Assembly: GCA_012934845.2 (NCBI GenBank)
Contig: WNNJ02000583.1
Span: 62,001 to 126,000, forward strand
Direction: 5' to 3'
DNA length: 64,000 bases
Source: Pomphorhynchus laevis
Lineage: Eukaryota > Acanthocephala > Palaeacanthocephala > Echinorhynchida > Pomphorhynchidae
Below, one piece after another: positions 32,163 to 43,855 of this stretch; within the stretch, counting starts at the first letter, position 1; each line of letters begins with the position of its first letter. The position numbers were made by a program, and so were the translations under genes. The notes below the pieces were generated by a model. The model ran no database searches, had not been told where the DNA came from, and saw nothing but the letters and a program-made list of their open reading frames with translations.

Positions 32163-32963
32163 ATGTCAAAATTAGAAATGAAATTGTTGGGTTACAAATC
32201 GCATAATTACTACGATGACAGTGACGATGATAGTAACCTGCAATTTGATTCAGGAACATATGATGAAACATGCAATACAGTTGATTGTTTTAGGAAATAC
32301 CCCACCGCAATAAATACTGGTCCGAAAGGTGTAATCGAAGATAAACGCCAGTATCAATCAATGCTCTTTACTGAAAGCGAAAGAATCCAGAAGGAAACTC
32401 TGGAGTCCATTAAGAAAATCTCACTAACCTGTGAATTAGCGGTCAATAGTAACGCAAGTGATAAGGATCGCGACGAAGATAATTACGACAACTATAAAAC
32501 AGATGATGGCACATTATTCAAAAGGTACTGTCAACAGAGATTGGATGAAATGCATCGAAAGTATAGCAACATGCCAAGTTTTGGTGTGGTGACAAAACTT
32601 TCTGTTGACAATTTTACTGCATCGATCGACCGTGAACAGTTGGACGTTGTGATTACTGTTTTGGTGTATTCGATCGAAATAAACGCCGACGCTTTAAAGT
32701 GCTTAAACCTTTGCCTTGATATACTAGCAAAGCGGTATATCAAAGTTAAATTTTGTACATTAGATGTTACCAATGGAATTGTGTCTAGAAGGTTTAGGCA
32801 AAAAGGCTGTCCGGCAATTATCGCATATCAAAATGGTGTGGTAATCGGAAATTTGGTATCCCTGTTTAGCATCCTTGGAGATGACATTTATGTTGATGAT
32901 CTCGAGACTCTACTTCTTAAGAATAATATTCTACATGCCAAATATATTAACCATATTGTGTGA
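32163..32963 (+). CDS. PDCL: Phosducin-like protein (PhLP1-type), single exon
   Basis: A 266-residue host protein of the phosducin-like family, cytosolic cofactors that work with the CCT chaperonin in assembling G-protein beta-gamma dimers. Three stretches identify it. The N-terminus has KLLGYKSHNYYDDSDDDS, an acidic start typical of PhLP1. The central NTGPKGVIEDKRQYQ is followed by a helical segment ending ISLTCE. The C-terminal thioredoxin-like domain (about 150-260) has FKRYCQQRLDEM, VKFCTLDV, GCPAIIAYQNG and GDDIYVDDLETLLLKNNIL. I chose the ATG at 32163, not the longer open frame to 32115, which has only GTG and hydrophobic residues alien to the family. Vertebrate members are about 300 residues. 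No stop interrupts it and no intron is seen. Retrocopy origin is possible. Confidence 0.85.
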   Translation: MSKLEMKLLGYKSHNYYDDSDDDSNLQFDSGTYDETCNTVDCFRKYPTAINTGPKGVIEDKRQYQSMLFTESERIQKETLESIKKISLTCELAVNSNASDKDRDEDNYDNYKTDDGTLFKRYCQQRLDEMHRKYSNMPSFGVVTKLSVDNFTASIDREQLDVVITVLVYSIEINADALKCLNLCLDILAKRYIKVKFCTLDVTNGIVSRRFRQKGCPAIIAYQNGVVIGNLVSLFSILGDDIYVDDLETLLLKNNILHAKYINHIV

Positions 32964-33061
32964 AAAGTTTCAAAAGGATCTTTTAAATCAAGTAATATTT
33001 TTAACCAAATATGACAATTGCTTTAATTAAGTGGTTTATTCAAAACAAATATTTTCTACAA

Positions 33062-33067
33062 AATAAA
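33062..33067 (+). promoter_or_regulatory. Polyadenylation signal of the phosducin-like gene
   Basis: AATAAA about 100 bases after the stop codon, followed by a GT/T-rich stretch (GGTTTTTGATTATAACTTTG). The rest of 32970-33330 is A/T rich without other features. Confidence 0.6.
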
Positions 33068-33329
33068 CGGTTTTTGATTATAACTTTGTATTTTTTGTAT
33101 AACGTTATGCGATACTAAGTACGCGTGATAATATGGAGATGTGAATTAGTGGAATTTATTAGTGAAATATAATTCAAATGATATTAAATATCGAATTATT
33201 ATAATATTCGATAAAATATAACATTTATAATGTAACAATAATGTAAAATCTTTACGTTAAATATCATCAGCGTCTTCTCTAGATCCAAATATAAATTAGC
33301 ATAACTTAGGTATAAGAATTTCACCAAAT

Positions 33330-36300
33330 CCTCTTTGTTTTCCGCTGTCAAACCTACTCCCTTGATATCCTCAACTCCCAGCTCTCCTATCGTAATCTCA
33401 CCTACTCACGTCAGTCGTCCTCCTTTACGAAAGCGCTTTCCTTCTCGCGATCATTGCATCATTGTCACTAATATCACGCCTTCCAACTCCTTATCTCCAC
33501 AAGCACGTCTGAACCACGATGTTTCCGCCTTCAGATTCATCATCTCGTCTATTGTTCCTGCGGATAAACCATCCTTTTTCAAGGACATTTCTCCTGTCGC
33601 ATTCATCCGTCTAAACAAATCTTCTCAATCTAATCCTTCCCAGCCCCCTCTCCTAAAAATTGTTTTCAAGCATAGCTCTCACGCGTCTTCTGTCCTCTCC
33701 CAATGATTCAAACTCATGTCCTCTTCAGCCACTCGCATTTTCCCCGATCGCATACCCTCCGAAATCGATCAACTCTCATCTGCCACAGACGGCTGGAAAG
33801 TGGTGAGGGCAACCTATGTGTCCGGAATTTTCGGGTGGTCAAGTTGCGTCCAACTGTCCGGTGGCATCCCTTACTTCTGTACAGTCAGACCTCAACGCCG
33901 TCGTGAGGAAAACGGCGAAACATCTCTCTCCATCCGAATTATCGACGGAAATTTTCATGTTGTTCACACCCGCCCAAAAATTCGATGGCGCTCCATCTCC
34001 CCTATATGTCTTCTTAACTAGCCCCTATCACCACCGCAAACGGTTTCCGCCTCGGCTTCCTCAACACTAGATTTATTCTCAATAAATCCGATCTAATCCT
34101 TAACCTATTCACCAAGCAATCCATCGAACTCTTCTGCCTCACCAACTCCTAGCACTCCGATTCTGACGACCTCTCTATGCGCCGATTGCTCACTAGTCGA
34201 ATCCGCTCGCCCCCTAGAAAATCCCCTTCTAAATTCTCTAATCATGGCGGCATTGTCGCATTCGTCCGTAACCACGCGTCTATTCGCAAAATCAATTCCC
34301 CTTTCAGTCTTTGCGCTTTTGAACTGCTCACTTGTCGCTCTTCTAACTCGATCACTCTAGATCTCGCCATTGTATACCGTTCTGGTTCATCAGCTCATAC
34401 CTCCTTATTGTTTACCGAACTTGCTGACTTTCTGTACCACAGTAATTTATCCTCCATCACTTCAATCGTTCTAGGCGACTTCAACATCTGCCTCGACCGC
34501 CTCTCTTCCAACGAATCCACCCCAGTTCATCAACATTTTATCCAACTATAAATACAAACCCATCTCCACTACCCCCACACATATCCTTGGTGGGCACTCG
34601 ACATAATCGTTGTCCCCGATCATTTTGCTGCCTACACCTCACTGTCATTTTTCGATCCTGGTCTATCCGATCACTTTCTCGTCACCCTTGATCTCACTCA
34701 CAACCACACACCTCGCACACTTACAATCCTACGTCGCCCTTGGAGAAATCTTGACGTATCCCTTCTACGCTCTACTTTACTCAAATCGTCTCTATCCTAT
34801 CTCACAATCACATATTCCTCTCCTCACGATCTCTCCTTTCTTTTCGACTCTATACACAATCCATTCTCGATATTCTCTTGTACTTTAAGCCTCACGCACA
34901 CCGTCGCTTGCACCGTGCTCCATTGTTTTACGTCTAGTGCCTACCCTCAAAGCGTAGACTCCGTGATGCTTTTCGAGTCTATCACCGCTCTCTCAGACGT
35001 GATTTCCGCTCTATCATTCCGTCTTACCGTGATTCCTATCTTGCTCTTCACCGGTCTCATGTCAACCTTCCAGACCAAAGTATCCACGTTGCTCTCTCTC
35101 ACACCCCGGTCTCCATCCTATCTCACTCTGCCCCACCTAGCCTAACCTTCCGGAACTCTTTCATCTTCTCCCTGTCTCACATACCGAAGTTTAATCTGTC
35201 CTCATGTCCTTGCCCAACAAAACCTAACATGTCGATCCCCTGCCTACTCACATATTAAAATCCATATGCTCATCGATATCCCCATTTCTCACAACCTCGT
35301 TTAACTCGTCCATTCGCAGTCGTATCTTCCCTTCACACTGGAAATCCGCAATCGTTCGTCCCCTCCTTAAGAAACAATCGCTCGAAATCTCCATTCCTTC
35401 TAGCTATCGCCCCATTTCACTACTCCATACTCTTTCTAAGCTCTTAGAACGCCTCATCTTAATACAGATCAACGCTTATATCTCCTCATCTAATCTGTAC
35501 CCTCCTTTCCAATCCGCTTTCCGCTCTAATCACTCCACAGAAATCGCCTACATGAAAGTTACAACGACTTACTCATTTCTCGAGACAAGGCCGCATATAG
35601 TGTTCTCATCTCCCTCGACTTCTCCTCCGCATTCGACATTGTCGACCACTCCGTCCTCATTTCTCGCATTCGTTATGATTACGGCTTTTCTTCCTCCCCC
35701 GTAGCATGGTTTGCCTCATATCTATCCGACCGTTCCTTTCGCGTCTGTTCTAATTCATCATCCTCCCCTCCCATCCCTATTTTTTTGTGGGGTCCCACAA
35801 GGTTCAGTCCTAGGTCCCCTGCTTTTCTCTCTTCTGCTTGGCGATCTCTCTCCGTTTATTAAACCTTACTCGTTTAACGTCATGCAATACGCCGATGACA
35901 TTCTAATCTATGTTCATGCACCCGCACATCGCATTCACGATATCGGCATTTCTGCTTCCAACTGTCTTTATTCTATCTACAAACGTATTTCCAATCTCCA
36001 TCTCGTTCTAAACCCCGACATGTCTAAAATAATGTGGATCCTTCCCCGTAAACCAAACATATCTCCTCCCACTGTATATTTTGCCTCATCGATCACCCCC
36101 ATAGTCAACAATCTCACTTTCTTAGGCTTCCATTTCGATGATCACCTTTCCCTTGAACCCTTCGTCCGTGACAAGGTCCGCTCGTCTAACTTAATTCTCC
36201 GTGGCATCCGCAGTATCCGCTCACTTATCGACTTCCGTTTTTGTATGTATCTTCTTTCATAACTTCTTTTCCTAAAATCGATTACTGCCTTAGCCCTTTC

Positions 36301-36795
36301 GCTAATTCTCCAAACTACATCATCCTACCACTACAACGATTAATCAACTCCGCCGTTCGAGTGCTCTTTCGTCTCCGTCGCTTCGACCACACATCCACAT
36401 ATTTTGCCCAACTCTTCTGGCCCACCATCCACATCCGCATCAAACTCCGCCTTCTTCTCGTTACTTTTCGTCTCATCGCTGTCGGCTCCCCGTCGTTCAT
36501 CAACCTTCCTTTCTTAGACGATACTCGCCCCACCTCGCTATCGCTTCGTTCCTGTCATACCCTCTTACTCCACGTTCCTAATTACTCCAACAACTATGGT
36601 CTCCGATCCTTCCTCGTCGCCGCCTCACTCGCCTGGAATCAACTCTCTCTCTCGACTTCCGCCGCGCTCCTTCTTTTATCACATTCAAACACCTCCTCCG
36701 TTCACACCTCGACACATGATTTATATTTTTGTTTTTGTTGTGGTCATGTAAGCGTGCGCTGGCACGCATTTGCCACGTTAAAATAAATGTTTTTT
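33330..36795 (+). mobile_element. L2-like LINE, 5'-truncated in ORF1, decayed
   Basis: Covers the ORF1 C-terminal half (33335-34021: RFPSRDHCIIVTNITPSNS, FIRLNKSSQS, RIFPDRIPSEI), the endonuclease (about 34050-34560: NHGGIVAFVRN, LAIVYRSGSS, VLGDFNICLD), the linker and RT (FRSNHSTEIA about 35530, [20 protein letters not shown] about 35790-35850, YADDILIY about 35890), the C-terminus (LRRFDHTSTYFAQLFWPT about 36375) and the 3' end hairpin with GCCACGTTAAAATAAAT. The order is complete, but stops and shifts are numerous and no ORF is whole. Confidence 0.88.
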
Positions 36796-36819
36796 ATGTG
36801 AAATTTCATGAAACTTTCT

Positions 36820-39305
36820 TCTTCTATAGGAAATAATAATCCAGGTACTTTGATCTACTTTTAACTCGAGACTCTCGGTCATTTGGTTTGATATCAGCTA
36901 TTTTGACGGACGACTCATTATTTGGATTGATTTCAGTCAAATTTTGAGCGCTTTGATTCAATTCATTATTGTCGATAGGATCGGCGGGGCCATTGCTGCA
37001 TAATTCTTTAAACTGTGAAGCATATTCGACAGGTTGATTTTGTTCTTGCGTGTTATTATCCGCTTCTGGAAATCGAGCAATCTTTCGTATCGAAACATGT
37101 AATTCCTGCTGAGTATCATCACTCACCGTGGCATAATTTCTATTTGTCCCGACCTGTTTTACCTGTCGAAAAGATCTATTCTTCCACGATGGCTGTTCAG
37201 CAAGAAGGACTGTATTTGCACTTTTCATCTATTGCGGTTAGATAGCATGATTTAAGGAATTGTGCTTGTGGCTAAGCATTCGTTCGTGAGGCGAGTATCT
37301 GATCGCGGTGCACATGAATGTTCTAATGGACGATAATGCCGATGAAAGTACTGATTCCCATTGTTTCGGCCATTTCCCATCATATTTCAACTTCAATTGT
37401 ATCGTCTTCCAAATTATCCCGACATAGCGCTCCGCTTGTCCATTCCTACGTGGAGTGTACGGTGTTGATCGACTATAGGCTACACCTGAACATGGAATTG
37501 AGAATGGGAATCGTGAGTATTCGTCCACTACGCATAGTAAATACCGATTGCGGGTCGTCGATTTCAAAAGACCTTTAAAATCTATATTCAGCCGTTCGAA
37601 TGTCTGAGTTGCAATTTTTAAATGGGATTGTTTCCGTTTACAAAATTGTAGTTTCAATTCGGCACATGTTTTGCATTGCTCAATAATATTGACGACATCA
37701 GTCTTATCGAAGGGAAGATCGTGTTGCCTAACATAATGCATCATCCGTGTAATTCCCGGATGGCATAACGAAGTGTGTATCTTTTGTAGATCCGTTATTC
37801 GTTTATAAACAGTGTAAGCACATGTCATTCTAAATATGGCGTCAGCAACTGTGTTGTTTGATCCCGGACGATACTGGATGTCATATTGATACGGAGCTAG
37901 TTCAAAGCGCCACTAGCGATTTTGTCATTTTTTATTTTGTTCGTATTGTCTCGTTTAAACATGTAGTTCATTGATCTCTGATCGGTGATTATCGTGAAAT
38001 GTCGTCAATGGTGTATGACATTAACGATTGCTTGATTTTCCTTTTTCTATGATTGGTTGTCGTAGTGAAGTCTTTGGCAACGTGTGATAGAAAAATGCGA
38101 TCGGATTATCGTTTTGAATGTAAACCTCACCAATTGCGGAATACGACGCATCAGTTTCAAGGATAAGTGGCTTTCCAGGTGTAAATGCAAATAATGGAGT
38201 GGTAGCTATCTCCTTCTTGAATGCTTTAATTACTCTTATTATTTCTAATGAAGGGGGCTAGTTTCACATTTTAATAATGGATGTATCTTTGTCAAAAGTA
38301 ATTGAATCCACTTTGAGTAGCATGCTAGTAGGCCCAGAAATTGTTGCATTAATTTGTTATTATGAGAGATGGGATGATTCATTAAAGGCTTTATGCGTTC
38401 AGGATCTGGTGTCAGGCTACCATGAGATATTTGATATCCCAGAAAATTCAAATCGTATTTCTTGTATGCAGTCTTTTAATCAGCTAACTATAAGATTATC
38501 TTATTAGCTACTTCGCAGAATTTTTGATATCTATTGTCGTATTCTTCACCCATCTTACCGCAAATTATTACATCGTCGAGATACTCGTATACTTTACTTA
38601 GTTGATTCTCAGAAATGATGTTATTCATTAATCGTTGAAAAACGGATACCGCATTGGTCAATCCAAATGGATACGTTTGTATTGGTAAAGTTTCCCACAA
38701 GCTTCACAAACTGTGTACGGCGTGTTCTTCAATTAGCGGAATCTGATAATATGCTTTTGGCAAGTCGACTGTTGTAAAAATTGAATTACACGCAATCTTT
38801 GTTATCAAATTTTCAATGTTAGGTAATGGCTAGGCATCCAACATAGTGTATTTGTTGATTGTAGGAGAATAATCTATACCATTGGCGGTTTTTTTCTTGG
38901 ATTTAAAACAACTAGAGCTTGTGCCCTCCACGGCGACCGACTCTCTTCAACAATAGTTATATTTTGGTGCTGATGAACTTGACATTTTCGTGGGTTTAGA
39001 GACGAGATTTGGTAGAAATGGGATGTAGATTGTTTGGTATATCAGGAAAAAGAGTAATCGGATCAGCATGCATTGCATCAGATGTGTATAAAGCGGCTAA
39101 AGTGATGTCAGGCTCTCGAATTGTAACAATGAATTGTAGCATTGCAAGCGTGACGTACAAGAACGAAACGGGAGGATTCAGCTAATTACACACGTTTATC
39201 GCAATATATTCATTTCAGTGTTAGGAAATTTGCTACATATTCATCCACGAAGTTATTGCTAATTCTAGTGTCAACAAGAGTATTAAGGTTATTGTAAATA
39301 ACAGT
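36820..39305 (-). mobile_element. Ty3/gypsy LTR retrotransposon fossil (pol region)
   Basis: Read right to left, the remaining parts are a protease-like stretch (about 39270), RT with PFGLTNA and the YLDDV box (about 38700-38560) and the following FLGYQIS block, an RNase H region (about 38250-37900), integrase with its zinc-binding segment and core (about 37830-37240), and the C-terminal pol tail (37228-36824). Family assignment comes from the RT and integrase motifs. Gag and a clear LTR pair were not found. It is broken, with several breaks, and looks old. Confidence 0.85.
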
Positions 39306-39309
39306 AAGG

Positions 39310-40000
39310 TTATGCTAAGGTTATGGTTCCTCTTGAATGGCGTAAGCAGGAATCGGCTCTCGAGATGCTCGACAGCAAAATCGAAAGCGAATATTCCACT
39401 GATTGTATTGTTTCAGTTGATATTGCAAAAAGTCGATATTGATGATCCTCACTGTAATCAATAGACAATCCATCCCAGCCGTTGTCGTCATCGGGGACGC
39501 TCTTTAGGAGAGCCTTGACATTCCCTCTCATTAGCGCGATCGATATACGCTGAAATAATTCCTCAGCTACCCGTGAATAAGGGATGTTTCGACGAGCTGC
39601 AAGGTAGCGCGCTATTCTACGGGTTAGACATAGTCCGCGAACGTTCCATACCCCATAGGTCTCAACAAGTGAAGGGTAAAAATGTAACTATTTTCCTCCA
39701 TGGTAAGTCGGTGTTTTCGTTCTTTAACGCGGATTGCGTACTCTTCCGCGGCGTAAGTAGCATCCGTGCTTGATTTATTCTAGTATGATGACTGCTGAGG
39801 GTTTGTAATAGCGAAGTCAATTGCTTCGGGTGGGTCGCTGTGTAGGAGGATATCAGCTGGCCGTTCTCTTAAACCCCTGACAAGATTCAAAACTTCACGC
39901 TCAACATGTAAACCTGCTGACTCGGCTGCATGGAATACTGTGTCTCTTACTCCGACGAAGTATTTATTAAGCGATTCAATCGAACTAGTAAATACGAAGT
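39310..40000 (-). mobile_element. Family C REL-type LINE, C-terminal fragment
   Basis: A third REL-type family. The minus strand reads DTVFHAAESAGLHVE, then RGLRERPADILL, and about ten residues later EAIDFAITNPQ. That RP-A-D...DFAIT layout is a PD-(D/E)XK-like endonuclease core. It continues with EYAIRVKERKHRL, FADYVLPVE-like sequence and ELFQRISIALMRGNVKALL near 39520. Stops and shifts are present. It is cut off at about 39305 by the Ty3/gypsy fossil and at about 40005 by another LTR-element piece. Confidence 0.65.
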
Positions 40001-40004
40001 TCCT

Positions 40005-40500
40005 GTTGAAAAAGTAAAGTTAATACATGCAAACGACCACTATGCTATAGTTTAAAGACAGAACGGAACTGAGGATACGATATCGACCAGATATTTATCA
40101 AGATGTCCTAGTAGCAACCCTCTATTAAATTGCAGTCCAGATCAAGTTCAACATGACATAACGCCTCCGCTCACTCAAAGTAATACGAACTACTCAAACC
40201 AGATGAAAGAGTCTCTCCTGTGTTAGAAGAGGAAGACAACTTGATCTCGAAACATTACGTGGAAAATCTCGTTCAACAGTCGACAAATTGTCAATTACAA
40301 AGAAGCGAAGCGAGATAGATCAACTAAAGTTCATCAAAGGAAGTTGCGCAAAGATGTTCTTTGCGAAATAAGAAAGTGTTGCCATACTTTTCCGATTATG
40401 TAGTCGGGGTGAATGATCTGTAATGGACTTATTTATATGTATTTTTAGATGTATTGAATAAAGCCTTTAATTGCTATTGTCTTGTTACGTCTCTCGGGTA
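40005..40500 (+). mobile_element. Ty3/gypsy fossil: pol tail and LTR-like end
   Basis: Plus-strand remnant of the pol C-terminal tail (VEKVKLIHANDHYAIV, DTISTRYL), followed by a region with an AATAAA at 40457 that resembles an LTR end. Broken and short; no partner LTR was identified. It resembles the tail piece at 52650-53090. Confidence 0.55.
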
Positions 40501-40770
40501 CAGTTATATATTAAGTTATATATCAAGTTATATTTTATATAACTTGATATAAGTTATATACATCTTATAACAATTATTTATAATTATTTATTATCTAATT
40601 TTAAAATTTTGATTTATTGATTTAACATTTTTATTTATATTTACTTATTTATTTTTATTTATTTTTTAATTTTATAATTATATTAAATACGTATACTCAG
40701 TTATTTATTTTTATTTATTTTTTTAATTTTATAATTATAATAAATACGTAGACTCAGTTAGCTGATTTGA
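40500..40770. repeat. A/T-rich block with repeated ACTCAGTTA ends
   Basis: Long A/T run made of TTATTTATTT words. AATACGTATACTCAGTTA (40684) and AATACGTAGACTCAGTTAGC (40742) close two tandem halves, and a related word occurs at 31727. It looks like a dispersed A/T-rich repeat of unknown class. Confidence 0.65.
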
Positions 40771-40774
40771 TTGT

Positions 40775-40972
40775 GATATCGAACTGGTAAGAGAAAGTCC
40801 AATTTTCGTGAGGATAGTTATATTTGCTGTTCTGCCTTCACCAACCGTCGACGCAAACACTAGTGGGCAGAAGGAAATGTGATCAACCTCTAGTATTATT
40901 TCCTCGTACTTGTTCGCTATCGTTGCCCATGATATTTAAAGCACGCAACCGACGATCGAGATATATAGGATT
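40775..40972 (-). mobile_element. Family A REL-type LINE, small C-terminal fragment
   Basis: Bases 40895-40972 match 6985-7061 closely by eye, including CCGACGATCG and AGATATATAGGA. Minus-strand translation further left reads FCPLVFASTVGEGRTANIT, equivalent to FNPLIFAANGGIDGQTDQ in the best copy. Confidence 0.7.
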
Positions 40973-41055
40973 GACTTAAAAAAAAGATTTATTTTAACGT
41001 GGCAAATGCGTGCCAGCGCACGCTTACATGACCACAACAAAAACAAAACTGTGAA

Positions 41056-42720
41056 TCAGGCGTCGAGAAGGTGTGAACGGAGGAGGTGTTTGAATGTGAT
41101 AAATGAGGGAGCGCGGCGGACGTCGAGAGGGAGTTGATTCCAGGCGAGTGAGGCGGCGACGAGGAAGGATCGGAGACCGTAGTTGTTGGAGTAATTAGGA
41201 ACGTGGAGTAAGAGGGTATGACAGGAACGAAGCGATAGCGAGGTGGGGCGAGTATCGTCTAAGAAAGGAAGGTTGATGAACGATGGGGAGCCGACAGCGA
41301 TGAGACGAAAAGTAATGAGAAGAAGGCGGAGTTTGATGCGGATGTGGATGGTGGGCCAGGAGAGTTGGGCAAAATATGTGGATGTGTGGTCGAAGCGACG
41401 GAGGCGAAAGAGCACTCGAACGGCGGTGTTGATTATTCGTTGTAGGGGTAGGATGATGGATTTTGGAGAATTGGCGAAAAGGCTAAGGCAGTAATCGATT
41501 TTAGGGAAAAGAAGCGATGAAAGAAGAGACATACAAGAACGGAAGTCGATAAGGGGGCGGATACGGCGGATGTCACGAAGAATTAAGTTAGACGAGCGGA
41601 CCTTGTCACGGACGAAGGGTTTAAGGGAAAGGTGATCATCGAAATGGAAGTCTAAGAAAGTGAGATTGTGGACTACAGGGATGATCGATGAGGCAAAAGA
41701 TACAATAGGAGGAGATATACTTGGTTTACGGGGAAGGATCCACATTATTTTGGACTTTTCGGCGTTTAGAACGAGATGGAGATTGGAGAGACGCTTGTAG
41801 ATAGAAGAGAGACAGTTGGAGGCAGAAATGGCGATGTCGTGTATGCGATGTGCGGGTGCATGAGCATAGATTAGAATGTCATCGGCGTATTGCATGACGT
41901 TAAACGAGTAAGGTTTGATAAATGGAGAGAGATCGCCAAGCAAAAGAGAGAAAAGCAGGGGACCTAGGACTGAACCTTGTGGAACCCCGCAAAAAATAGG
42001 GATGGGAGGGGAGGATGATGAATTAGAACAGACGCGAAAGGAACGGTCGGATAGATATGAGGCGAACCAAGCTACGGAGGAGGAAGAAAAGCCGTAATCA
42101 TAACGAAGGCGAGAAAGGAGGACGGAGTGGTCGACAATGTCGAATGCGGAGGAGAGGTCCAGGGAGATGAGAACACTATATAGAGCCTTGTCTCGAGAAA
42201 TGAGTAAGTCGTTGTACACTTTTATGCATGCGATTTCTGTCGAGTGATTAGAGCGGAAAGCGGATTGGAAAGGAGGGTACAGATTGGATGAGGAGAGATA
42301 AGCGTTGATTTGTATTAAGATGAGGCGTTCTAAGAGCTTAGAAAGAGTAGGGAGTAGTGAAATGGGGCGATAGCTAGAAGGAAGGGATGGGTCGAGCGAT
42401 TGTTTCTTAAGGAGGGGACGAACGATTGCGGATTTCCAGTGTGAAGGGAATATACGACAGCGGATGGACGAGTTAAACAAAGTTGTGAGAAATTGGGTTA
42501 TCGATAAGCATATAGATTTTAATATGTGGGTAGGCAGGGGATCGGCAGGTGAGGTTTTGTTGGGCAAGGACATGAGGACAGATGATACTTCTGCGGGCTG
42601 AAGAGATTTGAGCGATTTCGGAGGGTATGCGATCGGGGAAAATGCGAGTGGCTGAAGAGGACATGAGTTTGAATCATTGGGAGAGGACAGAAGACGCGTG
42701 AGAGCTATGCTTGAAAACAA
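41056..42720 (-). CDS. Open RT reading frame of the endonuclease-less L2-like element (554 aa)
   Basis: The first 40 residues come from ORF1-region sequence in a foreign frame, joined at PAEVSSVLMSLPNKT to the ORF2 linker. The full RT follows: [67 protein letters not shown] and YADDILIYAH, then the C-terminal LRRFDHTSTYFAQLSWPT and LAWNQLPLDVRR. No stop. All RT catalytic Asp are present but there is no endonuclease. Whether it is ever translated is unknown; a start codon for this hybrid frame has no support from the family. Confidence 0.82.
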   Translation of the reverse strand: MFSSIALTRLLSSPNDSNSCPLQPLAFSPIAYPPKSLKSLQPAEVSSVLMSLPNKTSPADPLPTHILKSICLSITQFLTTLFNSSIRCRIFPSHWKSAIVRPLLKKQSLDPSLPSSYRPISLLPTLSKLLERLILIQINAYLSSSNLYPPFQSAFRSNHSTEIACIKVYNDLLISRDKALYSVLISLDLSSAFDIVDHSVLLSRLRYDYGFSSSSVAWFASYLSDRSFRVCSNSSSSPPIPIFCGVPQGSVLGPLLFSLLLGDLSPFIKPYSFNVMQYADDILIYAHAPAHRIHDIAISASNCLSSIYKRLSNLHLVLNAEKSKIMWILPRKPSISPPIVSFASSIIPVVHNLTFLDFHFDDHLSLKPFVRDKVRSSNLILRDIRRIRPLIDFRSCMSLLSSLLFPKIDYCLSLFANSPKSIILPLQRIINTAVRVLFRLRRFDHTSTYFAQLSWPTIHIRIKLRLLLITFRLIAVGSPSFINLPFLDDTRPTSLSLRSCHTLLLHVPNYSNNYGLRSFLVAASLAWNQLPLDVRRAPSFITFKHLLRSHLLDA

Positions 42721-43855
42721 TTTTTAGGAGAGGGGGCTGGGAAGGATTAGATTGAGAAGATTTGTTTAGACGGATGAATGCGACAGGAGAAATGTCCTTG
42801 AAAAAGGATGGTTTATCCGCAGGAACAATAGACGAGAGGATGGATCTGAAGGCGGAAACATCGTGGTCCAGACGTGCTTGTTGAGATAAGGAGTTAGAAG
42901 GCGTGATATTAGTAACAATGACGCAACGATCGCGAGAAGCAAAGCGCTTCCGTAAAGGAGGACGACTGACGTGAGTAGGTGAGATCACGATAGAAGAGCT
43001 GGCAGTTGATGATTTGGAGGGATTTGGTTTGACGACGGGAGACATAGAGGATAATGATAATAAAGCGGGTGGCAAGCGATGTGAGGAAAGGTTATGAGTG
43101 GAAGGATAGTGGAGGCTGGTGGAGGTGATTTTGATTGATGGATGCAAGTTATTGAGAAACGAGACAGGAAGGACGGGACGTGGGGTGTCGGGGAGTGAAC
43201 ATACATTAGTTGTAACAATTTGCGGCTCCGTCACTGTATCGGTAGATTTATCATAAACTTGACAAAATCCATCTTGCTGCGATACAATTTGCGGCTCCTT
43301 CAGATTATCTGATAATGGATTATCTGATGATGACGTAGAAACGCAATGAGGGGTAGAAATGTAAGGTGATTTATCTGATACGACAAAAGAAATACTGGGT
43401 TGCAAATGGTCAATAACGGTAACATCAGAAGATTGAGCTGATTGATTGGGCAAAATTGAAGGATGTATAGTAATACCTGTAGAAGAGATGGGAGATTTGG
43501 CATTCTTAGAGGCAATCGAATGCGGGAGAATTGGGCATCGAGGTTGAGACTTATTACAATACGAAGAGGCATGTGTGGACATCGCTGCATTGCCAGATAG
43601 TTTCAATATATTTGTCTTGAGACTCTCTATTTCACTCTTCATCGTATTTATCATCTTAGCCGAACATTAGCCACAGTAGAATTCGTTGTCTGCAAGGCAA
43701 GATGCCTGGGATTCAGAAGTCCAAATACTTACCCACGTGTGACAATCATTGTTTGAGCAAAGGACTTGTTGTTCAGATCCATTGGAAACATCTCTAACAT
43801 CGGTGTTGGACGCAACATGGTTGGGAACTTGAGACTTTTGTTTTTTCCGACCCAT
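42674..43855 (-). pseudogene. L2-like LINE ORF1, one in-frame stop, 3' end deleted
   Basis: Starts MGRKKQKSQ with the zinc pattern (CSNNDC, then TWVSIWT, then NEFYCG), where a TAA sits just before the last Cys. The same frame continues from 43654 to 42674: a coiled-coil-like start (MKSEIESLKTNILKL), a Ser/Pro-rich linker, RFASRDRCVIVTNITPSN, RLDHDVSAFRSIL and FIRLNKSSQS. It ends early at a TGA. The remainder (RIFPDRIPSEIAQ) is visible in another frame before the deletion junction. Confidence 0.82.

Noticed and set aside
41243-41494. Plus-strand Arg-rich frames (also 36315, 56973, 9973)
   Set aside because: Each is the antisense shadow of the L2-like RT C-terminus, recurring wherever that region occurs.
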